Shown here piece after piece: positions 16,830 to 26,602 of a stretch of DNA of 64,000 nt. The DNA is from UBA4744 sp963707435 (GTDB lineage Bacteria > Actinomycetota > Acidimicrobiia > Spongiisociales > UBA4744): assembly GCA_963707435.1 (NCBI GenBank), contig CAVPPF010000002.1, positions 620,001-684,000 on the forward strand. Direction: 5' to 3'. The translations under genes were made by a program, and so were the position numbers. Every line of letters begins with the position of its first letter. Positions within the stretch are counted from its first letter, which is position 1. The notes beneath the pieces are model-generated. The model had not been told where the DNA came from. It saw nothing but the letters and a program-made list of their open reading frames with translations, and did not search any database.

Positions 16830-17261
16830 ATGTTCCTCGGTGAGTACCAGCACACACTCGACCCGAAGGGAAGAGTCGTGCTGCCCGCCAAATTCCGCGA
16901 AGAGCTGGAGGATGGCTGTGTCGTCACCAAGGGGCAGGAACGATGCCTCTACGTCTACCCGCTCAACCGGTGGGAAGCGGAGGTAGGCGGCGTGAATGCA
17001 CTTCCCCGTTTCGATGTTCGGGCTCGCAAGATCGCCCGGGCACTGTTCGCAAACGCCGATCAGCAGAAGCCCGACAAGCAGGGACGGATGCAGGTTCCCG
17101 CCAAGTTGCGCGATTACGCCGGCCTCGAGAAGAACCTCACCGTGGTCGGGGTCGGAGATTATCTGGAGATCTGGGACACCACGACGTGGGACCAGATGTC
17201 CGTGGAAGCAGACGATTACTACGCCGGCATCGAGGAGGCACTTGGCGAACACGGAAACTGA
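16830..17261 (+). CDS. mraZ: Transcriptional regulator MraZ
   Basis: 143 residues with two SpoVT/AbrB-like repeats: MFLGEYQHTLDPKGRVVLPA at the N-terminus and KPDKQGRMQVPAKLRDYAGL in the second half, each with the DxKGR/QGR DNA-contact loop. It forms a ring-shaped oligomer that binds repeats in its own promoter and represses the dcw cluster. ATG 16830 is fixed by the family N-terminus; the four-repeat operator lies just upstream. Confidence 0.96.
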   Translation: MFLGEYQHTLDPKGRVVLPAKFREELEDGCVVTKGQERCLYVYPLNRWEAEVGGVNALPRFDVRARKIARALFANADQQKPDKQGRMQVPAKLRDYAGLEKNLTVVGVGDYLEIWDTTTWDQMSVEADDYYAGIEEALGEHGN

Positions 17262-17360
17262 CCGGCAATCGAGGACTGGTTCATCGCCAGCCCCCCGGAA
17301 CCAACGGAAGGCCCCTTACTCCGCCCGCTTCCTTTGGTGCCAGCGCCCGGGGGGCTGACC

Positions 17361-18317
17361 ATGAACCAGACACCCGCCGGCCGGGAGTTTCACGAGGCAG
17401 TCATGGCAGAGGAGGTGGTCGAACTGTTCCGTCCGGTGCACGAGGGTCTCATCATCGACGCTACGTACGGCGGCGGTGGACACAGCAGGCGGCTGCTCGA
17501 AACACTGGGCAGCAACGTGCGGGTTCTCGGTTTTGATCGAGACCCGGAAGCCATAGCCGCGAGCGCGGCCAGGAGCACCGACATCGACCTCGCCGATCGT
17601 CTCCAGATCGTCAACCACAACTACAGGGACATGGAAGAAGTGTTGAGCGAACGCAGAATCGAAAGTTTCAGCGGCGCCCTCTTCGATCTCGGGGTTTCGA
17701 GCCACCAGGTCGAAGAGGGCACCCGAGGTTTCTCGTACCGGACGGCCGGGCCGCTCGACATGCGGATGGGGCCGGACGCGCCGCACACCGCGGCCGAGCT
17801 GGTCAACGAGTGGCCTGAGCCAGAACTGGCTCGCATCATCCGCTCGTACGGGGAGGAACGGTTCGCATCCCGGGTCGCCCGCGCCATTGTGGCCGCCCGT
17901 CCCGTTCGCGACACGGAGCACCTCGCCGCAGTCGTTCGTGACGCCATCCCCGCCGCCACCCGCCGGACCGGGGGTCATCCCGCCCGCAGGACCTTCCAGG
18001 CCTTGCGGATCGCGGCCAACGACGAGCTCGGAGCGCTGCAGCAAGGGCTGGAAGCAGCCCTCGCCGGGCTGCAGCCGTCGGGCCGGTGCGTCGTGATCTC
18101 GTACCATTCGCTCGAAGACCGATTGGTGAAGAAACGTTTTGCTGCCGGTGCCGCCGGGTGTACCTGTCCACCGGACTTCCCGGTCTGCGTGTGCGAGTGG
18201 GCGGCAGAGTTGCGCCTGCTGACGAGGAAACCACTTCGCCCCACCCCCGGGGAGGTCGCTGCAAACCCCCGGGCGCGCAGTGCCCGTTTGCGGGCGATTG
18301 AGAAGGTGGCGGCATGA
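17361..18317 (+). CDS. rsmH: 16S rRNA (cytosine-1402-N4) methyltransferase RsmH
   Basis: 318 residues. It methylates N4 of C1402 in the ribosomal decoding centre using S-adenosylmethionine. Motif DATYGGGGHSRRLLE is the SAM-binding loop; FDLGVSSHQVEEGTRGFSY and the C-terminal CVVISYHSLEDRLVK are family signatures. ATG 17361 is preferred (G-rich ribosome-binding site, family N-terminus FHEAVM). The stop overlaps the ftsL start (ATGA). Confidence 0.96.
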   Translation: MNQTPAGREFHEAVMAEEVVELFRPVHEGLIIDATYGGGGHSRRLLETLGSNVRVLGFDRDPEAIAASAARSTDIDLADRLQIVNHNYRDMEEVLSERRIESFSGALFDLGVSSHQVEEGTRGFSYRTAGPLDMRMGPDAPHTAAELVNEWPEPELARIIRSYGEERFASRVARAIVAARPVRDTEHLAAVVRDAIPAATRRTGGHPARRTFQALRIAANDELGALQQGLEAALAGLQPSGRCVVISYHSLEDRLVKKRFAAGAAGCTCPPDFPVCVCEWAAELRLLTRKPLRPTPGEVAANPRARSARLRAIEKVAA

Positions 18318-18718
18318 CCGCCCGTCTAGCACCGGCACGACAGTCGCGACCCCAGATCAGGGTCATTCCCGGTCGAGCCGTCCGGCCGATGCGCTTGGCC
18401 CCATGGCTGCTCTTCACCCTGCTCGTCCTTTTCGTCTTCTTTGCCCTCATCTATTCCAGGACCGCCCTGAGCGACTCCGCGTTCGATCTGAAGACAGTCG
18501 AGGAGCAGATCTTCCACGAGGAAGCGGTCTACCAGCAGCTCCGGCTCGAGGTCGCCCGGCTCCAGTCTCCGGATCGAATTGTTCCCCTGGCCGAGCAGAT
18601 TGGACTGGTGCTCCCCAACCAGGTCCGAACGGTCGAAGCGCCTGGTGTTGCCGGCTCCGAAGGCGGCGCAGAAGCTCGCTGGGCCGAAGTGAAGTCGATT
18701 CTCACCGCATCGCCATGA
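18314..18718 (+). CDS. ftsL: FtsL-like cell division protein
   Basis: 134 residues: a basic cytoplasmic tail, one membrane helix (about residues 27-48), then a short coiled coil with leucine heptads and a polar tail. The topology, size and position between rsmH and ftsI fit FtsL, which bridges FtsQ and FtsB to activate FtsWI. Sequence conservation in this family is too low for certainty; a related septum-initiator protein is the alternative. Confidence 0.8.
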   Translation: MTARLAPARQSRPQIRVIPGRAVRPMRLAPWLLFTLLVLFVFFALIYSRTALSDSAFDLKTVEEQIFHEEAVYQQLRLEVARLQSPDRIVPLAEQIGLVLPNQVRTVEAPGVAGSEGGAEARWAEVKSILTASP

Positions 18719-18814
18719 GGACAACCGGACCAAGCGCTGGCGACCGGAGCCCCTCGGGTTGTCGAGAACCCGAAGGTAGAGGCTCGCCTGCCGGGGTCCG
18801 CCCGGAGGTATAGG

Positions 18815-20554
18815 GTGGCGGGGCGGCAGACGAGCCGCCGCACGCGGGGAGGTTCAACCGACTACCGCCTGATGCTGGTCGGCATTGCCTTGATCGCAGC
18901 GTGGGCGGCGATCGGCGTCCGGCTGTTCCAGGTACAGGTGGTGAGAGCCGACGAACTCGCCGCCATGGGTCTCGATCAACGCCTCACCGTCAAAGAGCTG
19001 GCCGCAGATCGCGGCAACATCTTCGATCGTGAAGGTCGCGAATTGGCCATCACGGTGGACGCAACCACGATCTATGCCAACCCTCAACAGGTGACCGCGC
19101 CCGATGTCACGGCGACCCTCATTGCCGCTGCCCTGGAACTCGACCGGGATGAATTGCTCGAGAAGCTGACCTCAGACAAGACCTTTGTGTTCATCGCCCG
19201 ACAGGTCGAATGGAAGATGGCCGAACCGGTTACCAAGCTCGAGCAGCCGGGCATCTACTGGTATACCGAGCCGAAACGCGTGTACCCGGCCGGAAGCATG
19301 GCCGCTCAGGTGGTCGGTTTCGTCGACATCGACAACCAGGGCATTGAGGGGCTGGAATTCGGATACGACGAGGAGTTGAGCGGGCTCCCCGGCCGATTGG
19401 AGGCCGAACAGGACCCGGAGGGGCGCCTCATCACGTTTGGCGAATATGACGTCGTTCCGGCGATACCGGGCAGTGATCTCGTGACGACGATCGATCGAGA
19501 GATCCAGTTCATCGCCGAAGAGGTTTGTGAAGACACGATTGTCCGCACCGGGGCCGAGCGCTGTTCCGTCGTCGTGCTCGACCCGGCGAGCGGAGAGGTG
19601 CTGGCGATGGTCACGCTTCCCGGCTTCGATCCGGGTGACCGGTCCGGGACCGATCAGGATCGTTTCCGCAACTGGCCGGCCCTTTCGGTCTTCGAACCGG
19701 GGTCCACCCAGAAACTCGTGACCGTGTCTGCAGCGTTGGAAGAGAAGGCAGTCAGCTGGACCACAACGTTTGAAGTCCCCGACCAGATCGAGATCGTCAA
19801 AGGAGCATGTCCCGACAACGAAGACGTCTACGGCTGCTTTCGCGACATCACACCCCACGAGCCCCGCATCATGAGCGTCAAGGACATCGTGACCCGCTCG
19901 TCGAACGTGGGGATGATCCTGATCGGACGGGAACTCGGAGAGAAGAACTTGGCCAAGTACCTGGAAGCGTTCAACTACGGAGCACCTACCGGCATCGACT
20001 TTCCCGGCGAGGCAGCCGGGGAAATCAACCTGGCCAACGGGTGTCAGTCTTGCCCGGCGTCGGCGGCCATCGGCTACAGCGTTTCCGTGACGGAACTCCA
20101 GATGGCGGCCGTCTACGCCACCATCGCCAACGACGGTGTCTGGGTACAGCCGCACCTCGTCAAGGAGATCGTCGACGGGAGCGGCGTTCGCAGCCCGGTG
20201 GACCCCGAACGCCGCGAAGTCGTCTCGGTGGACACTGCCCGGACCGTCCGGCTGCTGTTGCAAAGCGTCGTCGAGAGCGAAGACGGCACCGGTCAGCAGG
20301 CCCGCGTGACCGGGTACAGCGTGGGCGGGAAGACGGGCACCACCCGCCGGTTCGTCGAGGGTGAGGGCTATACCGGCGATTTCGTGGCCAGCTTCATCGG
20401 CATGGCTCCGATCGAGAACCCCCAGATCGTTGTTGCCGTCGTCGTCGACGCACCCTATTCGGACAACACCGGGGGACGGGCAGCCGCCCCGGCATTTGCC
20501 GAGATCGTCGAGCGAACCTTGCATCAAATGGGGGTAGCTCCCGATGCCTCCTGA
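18815..20554 (+). CDS. ftsI: Septal peptidoglycan transpeptidase FtsI (class B PBP)
   Basis: 579 residues. One membrane anchor (about 18-40), a pedestal domain, then the penicillin-binding domain with Ser297-x-x-Lys300 in PGSTQK, the SSN motif at 362-364 and KTG at 506-508. It crosslinks new peptidoglycan at the septum with FtsW. GTG 18815 follows GGAGGT. No PASTA domains are present. The 96 nt between ftsL and ftsI hold nothing obvious; the 3' end overlaps murE by 11 nt. Confidence 0.95.
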   Translation: MAGRQTSRRTRGGSTDYRLMLVGIALIAAWAAIGVRLFQVQVVRADELAAMGLDQRLTVKELAADRGNIFDREGRELAITVDATTIYANPQQVTAPDVTATLIAAALELDRDELLEKLTSDKTFVFIARQVEWKMAEPVTKLEQPGIYWYTEPKRVYPAGSMAAQVVGFVDIDNQGIEGLEFGYDEELSGLPGRLEAEQDPEGRLITFGEYDVVPAIPGSDLVTTIDREIQFIAEEVCEDTIVRTGAERCSVVVLDPASGEVLAMVTLPGFDPGDRSGTDQDRFRNWPALSVFEPGSTQKLVTVSAALEEKAVSWTTTFEVPDQIEIVKGACPDNEDVYGCFRDITPHEPRIMSVKDIVTRSSNVGMILIGRELGEKNLAKYLEAFNYGAPTGIDFPGEAAGEINLANGCQSCPASAAIGYSVSVTELQMAAVYATIANDGVWVQPHLVKEIVDGSGVRSPVDPERREVVSVDTARTVRLLLQSVVESEDGTGQQARVTGYSVGGKTGTTRRFVEGEGYTGDFVASFIGMAPIENPQIVVAVVVDAPYSDNTGGRAAAPAFAEIVERTLHQMGVAPDAS

Positions 20555-22007
20555 AGTGCTCCTCTCCGAATTGGCAGATCTGGTGGGTGGTGAGATCGTC
20601 GGTGACGGTCGGACGCCCATCCGGGACGTCACCCACGACAGCCGGCAGTCCGGACCCGGCGCCCTGTTCGTCGCAGTGTCGGGATTCACCTCAGACGGCC
20701 ATGACTTCGTGCAGGCTGCGATCGCTCAGGGGGCGGCGGCGGTTGCCGTCGAACGTCCGCAAGACGGCCCGGTCCCGCAACTGATCGTCCGTGACACCCG
20801 GGCGGCTCTCCCGCTTCTGGCGGCCGCCGTTCATCATCATCCGTCCCGGCGAATGCGGGTGGTCGGCGTGACCGGCACCAACGGCAAGACCACCGTTGTC
20901 CACCTGCTCGAATCGATCGCAATGGCAGCGGGTCTGAGCAGCGCCATCGTCGGCACGATCGGCGCCCGGATTGCCGGCCATCCCGTCACATCGGTTCGGA
21001 CGACGCCGGAATCGACCGATCTCCAGAGGTTGCTCGCCCGGATGGTCGACGAGCAGGTTCAACTGGCAGCGATAGAAGTCTCCAGTCACGCTCTAGCGCT
21101 CCACAGGGTCGACGAAGTCACCTTCGCCGTTTCGGCCTTTACCAACCTGACCCAGGACCACCTCGACTTCCATGAAGACATGAGTGACTACTTCGCAGCG
21201 AAAGCTTCGCTGTTCGACGAAAACCGTTCCGAACGCGCCGTGATCTGGGTCGACGACGCGTACGGCGCTCGATTGGCCGGCAGCATCGCGATTCCCGTTA
21301 CCCGGGTCGGGCTCGGGTCCGATGCTGATGTTCGGGCGGAGTCGATCGAGGTCACACCGACGGGTTCACGTTTCGCCCTGGTCGTGGGAGGCCGGTCCCG
21401 CCCCGTCCAACTGCCGCTGGGGGGAGCGTTCAACATCGAGAACGCTCTCGTGGCGGCCGCCTGTGCGTGGGTGCTGGGGCTCACGCTCGACGACATCGAT
21501 CGCGGCCTCCGCACCGTGGCCCAGATTCCCGGCCGTTTTGAGAAGATCGATGCAGGCCAGCCGTTCGCCGTTATCGTCGACTACGCCCATACGCCCGAGG
21601 GCATTGCCGCGGTGGTGGAAGCAGCTCGAGGAGTGTCCCGGGGCAACATCGTCGTGGTGGTCGGAGCCGGCGGCGACCGGGATCGAGCGAAACGGCCCCG
21701 CATGGGAGCAGCGGCGTCCCGGGCCGACGTCGCCATCATCACCTCGGACAATCCCCGCTCGGAGGACCCGCTCGCCATCATCGATGAGGTGGTCGGGGGC
21801 ACCGTCGGCGGCAGCGCCGTGGTTCAGGTCGTTCCTGATCGTCGATCTGCCATCCGGATGGCGGTGCGGATGGCGTCGGTCGGTGACGTTGTCCTGATTC
21901 TCGGGAAGGGTCACGAACAGGGTCAGGAGATCTCCGGGCGGATCGAGCCCTTCGACGATCGGTTGGTGGCGAGAGAGGAATTGTCGAACCAGGGGATTGC
22001 CTCATGA
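20544..22007 (+). CDS. murE: UDP-MurNAc-tripeptide synthetase MurE
   Basis: 487 residues. Adds the third amino acid to UDP-MurNAc-L-Ala-D-Glu using ATP. The P-loop GTNGKTT is at residues 111-117. The selectivity motif DNPR in TSDNPRSEDPLAIIDE indicates meso-diaminopimelate, not lysine. Its 5' end overlaps ftsI by 11 nt and its stop overlaps mraY by 4 nt; in most dcw clusters murF stands at that junction and here it is absent. Confidence 0.94.
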   Translation: MPPEVLLSELADLVGGEIVGDGRTPIRDVTHDSRQSGPGALFVAVSGFTSDGHDFVQAAIAQGAAAVAVERPQDGPVPQLIVRDTRAALPLLAAAVHHHPSRRMRVVGVTGTNGKTTVVHLLESIAMAAGLSSAIVGTIGARIAGHPVTSVRTTPESTDLQRLLARMVDEQVQLAAIEVSSHALALHRVDEVTFAVSAFTNLTQDHLDFHEDMSDYFAAKASLFDENRSERAVIWVDDAYGARLAGSIAIPVTRVGLGSDADVRAESIEVTPTGSRFALVVGGRSRPVQLPLGGAFNIENALVAAACAWVLGLTLDDIDRGLRTVAQIPGRFEKIDAGQPFAVIVDYAHTPEGIAAVVEAARGVSRGNIVVVVGAGGDRDRAKRPRMGAAASRADVAIITSDNPRSEDPLAIIDEVVGGTVGGSAVVQVVPDRRSAIRMAVRMASVGDVVLILGKGHEQGQEISGRIEPFDDRLVAREELSNQGIAS

Positions 22008-23068
22008 TTCCGATGCTGGTCGCTGCCGCCGTGGCCTTCCTGCTCGCCATCTTCGGCACGCCGTCGGCCATCCGGACGCTCCGGAGGCGGAGCGTTGGCC
22101 AGTTCATCCAGGAGGAGGTCGAGGGGCACTCGCACAAACACGGCACCCCCACCATGGGCGGAGTTGTGATCCTCGGAGCGGTCGTCGCCGGGTACGTCCT
22201 CGCTCATTTCCAGGTTTGGAGCCCCACGAGGGGGTTTGAGATCGGGATCCGCTCCTTCTCCGGCGGCGGGTTGCTCGTCATGGGAGCGGCACTCGGCCTG
22301 GGTACGATCGGGTTCCTCGACGACTACCTGAAGGTAACCAGGGAACGCAACCTGGGTCTCAACAAGCGTGCCAAGATCGCCGGACAGATCATCGTCGCCG
22401 GCCTCTTCGCCTGGGGGGCGTCCACCCTCGGCGTCTCAACCGAAATCGGTTTTGCCCGCGAGCTCGGCATCGAACTCGGGGCTTTCTACCCGTTGTGGGT
22501 CTTCCTGATGCTGGCGGCCGCGGCGAACGCGGTAAACATCACCGACGGTCTCGACGGCCTGGCAGCCGGATCGAGCGCCCTCGTCTACGGCGCCTATATG
22601 ATCATGATGTTCTGGATCTTCCGGAACGTTCAGTTCTACGGCGAGTTCACGTCCCAGCAGCTCGGCGCCGGAGAGCTGGCCATCGTTGCGGCCGCGTTCC
22701 TGGGAGCGACCCTGGGCTTCCTGTGGTGGAACGCCGCTCCCGCCAAGATCTTCATGGGTGATGTTGGATCACAGGCGCTCGGCGGCGGCATGGCAGCGCT
22801 GGCCCTGCTGTCGAAAACGGATCTCCTGCTGATCGTGCTCGGCGGTCTCTATGTTCTCGAGACCAGCGCCGTCATTCTCCAGATCGTGAGCTTCCGGGTC
22901 TTCGGGAAGCGGATCTTCCGCATGGCGCCGATCCACCACCACTTCGAGCTGTTGGGATGGCAGGAGACGACCATCGTGATTCGCTTCTTCATCCTGGCGG
23001 GGATCGGCGTGGCGCTCGGCCTGGGCCTCTTCTACGGCGACTTCATCGCCGGCGGCGGTCTGCAATGA
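22004..23068 (+). CDS. mraY: Phospho-MurNAc-pentapeptide transferase MraY
   Basis: 354 residues, about ten membrane helices. Transfers phospho-MurNAc-pentapeptide to undecaprenyl phosphate, forming lipid I at the inner membrane face. Catalytic motifs are visible: FLDDYLKVTRERN, NAVNITDGLDGLAAG and the C-terminal HHHFELLGW. Translationally coupled on both sides through ATGA overlaps with murE and murD. Confidence 0.96.
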   Translation: MIPMLVAAAVAFLLAIFGTPSAIRTLRRRSVGQFIQEEVEGHSHKHGTPTMGGVVILGAVVAGYVLAHFQVWSPTRGFEIGIRSFSGGGLLVMGAALGLGTIGFLDDYLKVTRERNLGLNKRAKIAGQIIVAGLFAWGASTLGVSTEIGFARELGIELGAFYPLWVFLMLAAAANAVNITDGLDGLAAGSSALVYGAYMIMMFWIFRNVQFYGEFTSQQLGAGELAIVAAAFLGATLGFLWWNAAPAKIFMGDVGSQALGGGMAALALLSKTDLLLIVLGGLYVLETSAVILQIVSFRVFGKRIFRMAPIHHHFELLGWQETTIVIRFFILAGIGVALGLGLFYGDFIAGGGLQ

Positions 23069-24360
23069 AGGTTCTCGTGCTCGGTGGAGCCGTCTCGGGC
23101 CGAGCAGCGGCGCTGCTGGCGCGTCGCCTCGGCTATCCCGTCACGGTCTTCGACCACAACCCGGCGGTGCTGCCGGCACTCCGCGACCATCGGTTGCCCG
23201 TCACGACCGGGACCTGGACTCCGTCGTTGCTGGGGGATGTCGAACTGGTCATCACCAGTCCGGGATTGCCTGAAGGGTCGGAACCGATTCGAGATGCGCA
23301 GCGGGCCGGAATCCCGTTGTGGAGCGAACTCGAGTTCTCTGCTCGACAGCTCGACATCCCGCTCGTTGCGGTAACGGGAACCAACGGCAAGACGACGGTG
23401 ACCCGCCTGATTGCAGCCATGCTGGCCGAGAGCGGTTTGGCGACGGTCGCTGCCGGGAACATCGGTACGCCGCTGGCCGAGGTGGTCGATCAGAGCCTCG
23501 ATATCGCGGTGGTCGAAGCATCCAGCTTTCAGCTGCGGTTCACCGAGCAGTTCCACCCGTCGACTGCGGTCGTGCTCAACGTTGCTCCCGACCACCTGGA
23601 CTGGCACGGCTCGTTCGACCGCTATCTGCAAGCCAAAGCGCGGATTCATCGCAACCAGACGGAAGCGGACGTGTTGGTCTACGACGCCGACGATCCCGGA
23701 GCGGTGGCAGCGGTCGACCAGGCCGTGGCCCGACTGGTTCCGGTCAGCGGGACGCGGCGCCCCACCGGTGGAGCCGGTGTGGTGGACGGTCGGCTTGATC
23801 TCGGAGATGTCGTGATTCCTCTCGTCCGGGTTCCGGTTTCCGATCCGGCCTTCCTTCTCGACCTGGTAGCCGCCGGCACGGCCGCCCTCTCCAACGGAGC
23901 AAAGCCGGCCATCGTCGAGGAGATCATCACCAGCTTTCATCCCGATCGGCACCGGCGCACCCTGGTCGGTAGCTGGGACGGCGTCGACTGGGTGGACGAC
24001 TCAAAAGCCACGAACCCGCACGCAGCGGTGGCGGCGGCATCGGCCTATCCCTCGGTGGTGCTCATCGCCGGTGGGCGAAACAAGGGTCTCGACCTCTCCC
24101 CGTTGACGGCTGTTCTGAGCGTCAGACATGTCGTCGCAATCGGGGAGGCGGCAGCCGAACTCGAGGAATCGGCGGGAACGACCCCGATCCTTCGGGCCGC
24201 AACGATGGAAGCGGCGGTTGACGCCGCCGCTCGCTTGGCCCGGCCGGGCGACACGGTGCTCCTGGCGCCGGGCTGCGCCAGTTTCGACATGTTCCGCTCG
24301 TACGCAGACCGAGGAGACAGATTCGCGGACGCAGTCCGCCTGCACAAGGAGGCGAGATGA
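23065..24360 (+). CDS. murD: UDP-MurNAc-L-Ala:D-Glu ligase MurD
   Basis: 431 residues. ATP-dependent addition of D-glutamate to UDP-MurNAc-L-Ala. A Rossmann-like N-terminus (VLVLGGAVSGRAAA), P-loop GTNGKTT near residue 110, the middle motif NVAPDHLDWHGSFDRY and the C-terminal DDSKATNPHA are characteristic. Start ATG 23065 is set by the mraY overlap; an upstream in-frame ATG lies deep within mraY. Confidence 0.95.
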   Translation: MKVLVLGGAVSGRAAALLARRLGYPVTVFDHNPAVLPALRDHRLPVTTGTWTPSLLGDVELVITSPGLPEGSEPIRDAQRAGIPLWSELEFSARQLDIPLVAVTGTNGKTTVTRLIAAMLAESGLATVAAGNIGTPLAEVVDQSLDIAVVEASSFQLRFTEQFHPSTAVVLNVAPDHLDWHGSFDRYLQAKARIHRNQTEADVLVYDADDPGAVAAVDQAVARLVPVSGTRRPTGGAGVVDGRLDLGDVVIPLVRVPVSDPAFLLDLVAAGTAALSNGAKPAIVEEIITSFHPDRHRRTLVGSWDGVDWVDDSKATNPHAAVAAASAYPSVVLIAGGRNKGLDLSPLTAVLSVRHVVAIGEAAAELEESAGTTPILRAATMEAAVDAAARLARPGDTVLLAPGCASFDMFRSYADRGDRFADAVRLHKEAR

Positions 24361-25529
24361 CTGCCGGTGTCACATCCATAACCCGGGCGAGAGCGGCAGC
24401 CCGGAGCAAGGCAGAGCGCAGCACGACCAACGCACGCATTGCGGCCCTGCTGCTGGCGCCGATCGCCATACTCTCGGTCATCGGTCTCGGAGCGACGATG
24501 TCGGCTTCGGCCATCATCGGACTCGAGGAGTACGGAGACAAGTTCTACTTCTTCACGAGCCAGCTGATGTGGGTCGGCATCGGTACCGTCGTTCTCGTGG
24601 TGGCTACCCGGGTGAACTACCGGTTGTACCGCCGTCTGGCGATTCCTATCTTCCTCGTGTCCGTGGTCGGGCTCATCGCAGTGCTGCAGATCGGAGTCAT
24701 CCGCGGTGGCAGCCGGCGGTGGATCGAACTTGGATCATTCGGCAGCATCCAACCGTCCGAGTTCGCCAAGTTCGGCGTCATCGTCTTCCTCGCCATGGTC
24801 ATGGAGAAGAAGGAGAAACTGCTCACCGACTTCTGGCATTTCCTCGTCCCGGTAGCCGTATCGCTCGGCCTCGTCGGGCTGCTGATTCTCCGACAGCCCG
24901 ACCTGGGAACGACCCTCGTGATTTTCGGCGCAGCGACCACCGTCCTTGCGGTATCGGCTGCTCCGATGCGCTACGTACTCGGGACCACGTTGGTCGGAGG
25001 CGCCCTTGGCACTCTGCTGGCATTCTCCGAACCGTACCGCCGGGATCGGCTCCTGTCCTTCCTGGATCCATTCAACGACAAACTCGGAAACGGGTGGCAG
25101 GTCGTCCAAAGCCAATTGGCCCTCGGCACCGGTGGCGTTTTCGGGGTCGGGCTGGGTGCCAGCCGTGCCCGCTGGTCGTACCTGCCCAATGCCCATACCG
25201 ACTTCATCTTCGCCATCATCGGGGAGGAGGTCGGTTTCGCGGGCGGTTTGGTCGTCATGGTCCTGTTTGCGTGGCTGACCGTGGTGGGGGTCGCCGTCTC
25301 GTACCGGGCACCCGACCGCTTCGGTCGGATGCTGGCCGCCGGGCTGGTCGCCTGGTTGTCGCTCCAGGCGCTGATCAACATCGGCGGAGTGGTCGGAGCG
25401 TTGCCGGTCACAGGTATGCCGTTGCCGTTCGTTTCCTACGGCGGAAGCGCCCTGCTCACCGTCATGGGAGCTGCCGGGATCCTCGTCAACATAGCCAAGC
25501 AGGGCAAACCGACGGCGCGGCGGCGATGA
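24357..25529 (+). CDS. ftsW: Lipid II polymerase FtsW
   Basis: 390-residue SEDS protein with about ten membrane helices and a charged cytoplasmic N-terminus of roughly 28 residues. Conserved SEDS segments: SRRWIELGSFGSIQPSEFAK, RRDRLLSFLDPF, and NIGGVVGALPVTGMPLPFVSYGGSA. Glycosyltransferase partner of FtsI at the septum. ATGA overlaps on both sides. Confidence 0.95.
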   Translation: MTAGVTSITRARAAARSKAERSTTNARIAALLLAPIAILSVIGLGATMSASAIIGLEEYGDKFYFFTSQLMWVGIGTVVLVVATRVNYRLYRRLAIPIFLVSVVGLIAVLQIGVIRGGSRRWIELGSFGSIQPSEFAKFGVIVFLAMVMEKKEKLLTDFWHFLVPVAVSLGLVGLLILRQPDLGTTLVIFGAATTVLAVSAAPMRYVLGTTLVGGALGTLLAFSEPYRRDRLLSFLDPFNDKLGNGWQVVQSQLALGTGGVFGVGLGASRARWSYLPNAHTDFIFAIIGEEVGFAGGLVVMVLFAWLTVVGVAVSYRAPDRFGRMLAAGLVAWLSLQALINIGGVVGALPVTGMPLPFVSYGGSALLTVMGAAGILVNIAKQGKPTARRR

Positions 25530-26602
25530 GCTACGCCATAGCCGCGGCGGGTACCGGAGGTCACGTTTTCCCGGCCCTGGCAGTTGCGGAAGCACTCCTC
25601 GACCGTGGTGTCGCCCGATCGGAGATTGCCTTCTTCGGCGGCGATCGACTGGAGGCAACGGTCTATCCGTCGGCGGGATTCCCCTTCGTGAGCCTCGACC
25701 TGCAGGGGCTGCGACGGAGTCTCTCGCTTCGGAATCTCACACTGCCGGTCGTGGTCGCCCGGGCGGCGGGGAAGGCACGGGAAGAATTGCTCGACCGGTC
25801 CGTGCGGGTCGTGTTGGGGATGGGGAGTTACGTCACCGTTCCGGTCGGATGGGCCGCCCGCCGGGCCGGGATACCGCTCTTTCTCCACGAGCAGAACGCT
25901 GAAGCGGGGCTTGCCAACCGTGTCATGTCGAAACTGGCCGAGACCACGTTCGTGTCCTTTGCAGACACCAGGGGTATCGGCCGCCAGAGACTGGTCGGCA
26001 ATCCGATCCGGTCGAACCTGGCCGGGTTTGTGAGGCCGGAGCTGCGGCACCAGGCCCTGGAGCGCTATCGGCTTTCCCCCGGTCCAGTAGTCGTCGGCAT
26101 CTTTGGCGGCAGCCTCGGAGCGGGCGTTGTCAACGAGGCTGTCGGGTCGCTCGCCGTCGGATGGACGGGACCGCCCATCCAAATCCTCCACCTGGCGGGA
26201 CGGTCCCACGAGGCCGACATGCGCGCACTTTCGGAACGCTCCGTTGTACCGTGGACCGTCCTCGGATTTGAAGAAGACATGCAGTTTTTCTACGCAGCGT
26301 GTGACATGGTGATTGCGCGGGCGGGTGGCGCCGTCGCCGAGATCGCCGTGACCGGAACCCCGCCGGTGCTGGTTCCCGGACGGTTCGGGGGCGGACACCA
26401 GGCAGCCAACGCCGCCCGCTTTGAGCAGGCCGGAGCGGCTGTGGTGGTTCTCGAAGACCAATTGGACCGGCTGCCGGACATCCTGGAGCCGCTCGTACGG
26501 GACTCGAACCGACGGATCCAACTGGCGGCGGGATTGAAGACGCTCGCCCATCCGGAAGCCGCCGTGGAGCTGGCTGCCGCGCTCCAGCAAGCCCATGGTT
26601 GA
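25526..26602 (+). CDS. murG: UDP-GlcNAc:lipid I transferase MurG
   Basis: 358 residues, GT28 family. Adds GlcNAc to lipid I to make lipid II. The N-terminal AAGTGGHVFPALAVAEAL, the acceptor-side HEQNAEAGLANR and the donor-site FGGSLGA and GGGHQAANAARF are clear. ATG 25526 overlaps the ftsW stop; the frame remains open far upstream only because of high GC. Confidence 0.95.
   Translation: MSYAIAAAGTGGHVFPALAVAEALLDRGVARSEIAFFGGDRLEATVYPSAGFPFVSLDLQGLRRSLSLRNLTLPVVVARAAGKAREELLDRSVRVVLGMGSYVTVPVGWAARRAGIPLFLHEQNAEAGLANRVMSKLAETTFVSFADTRGIGRQRLVGNPIRSNLAGFVRPELRHQALERYRLSPGPVVVGIFGGSLGAGVVNEAVGSLAVGWTGPPIQILHLAGRSHEADMRALSERSVVPWTVLGFEEDMQFFYAACDMVIARAGGAVAEIAVTGTPPVLVPGRFGGGHQAANAARFEQAGAAVVVLEDQLDRLPDILEPLVRDSNRRIQLAAGLKTLAHPEAAVELAAALQQAHG

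Noticed and set aside
24128..25525. Long open frame running into murG from upstream
   Set aside because: It is a high-GC shadow of murD and ftsW; MurG starts at 25526 in the ATGA overlap with a normal family N-terminus.
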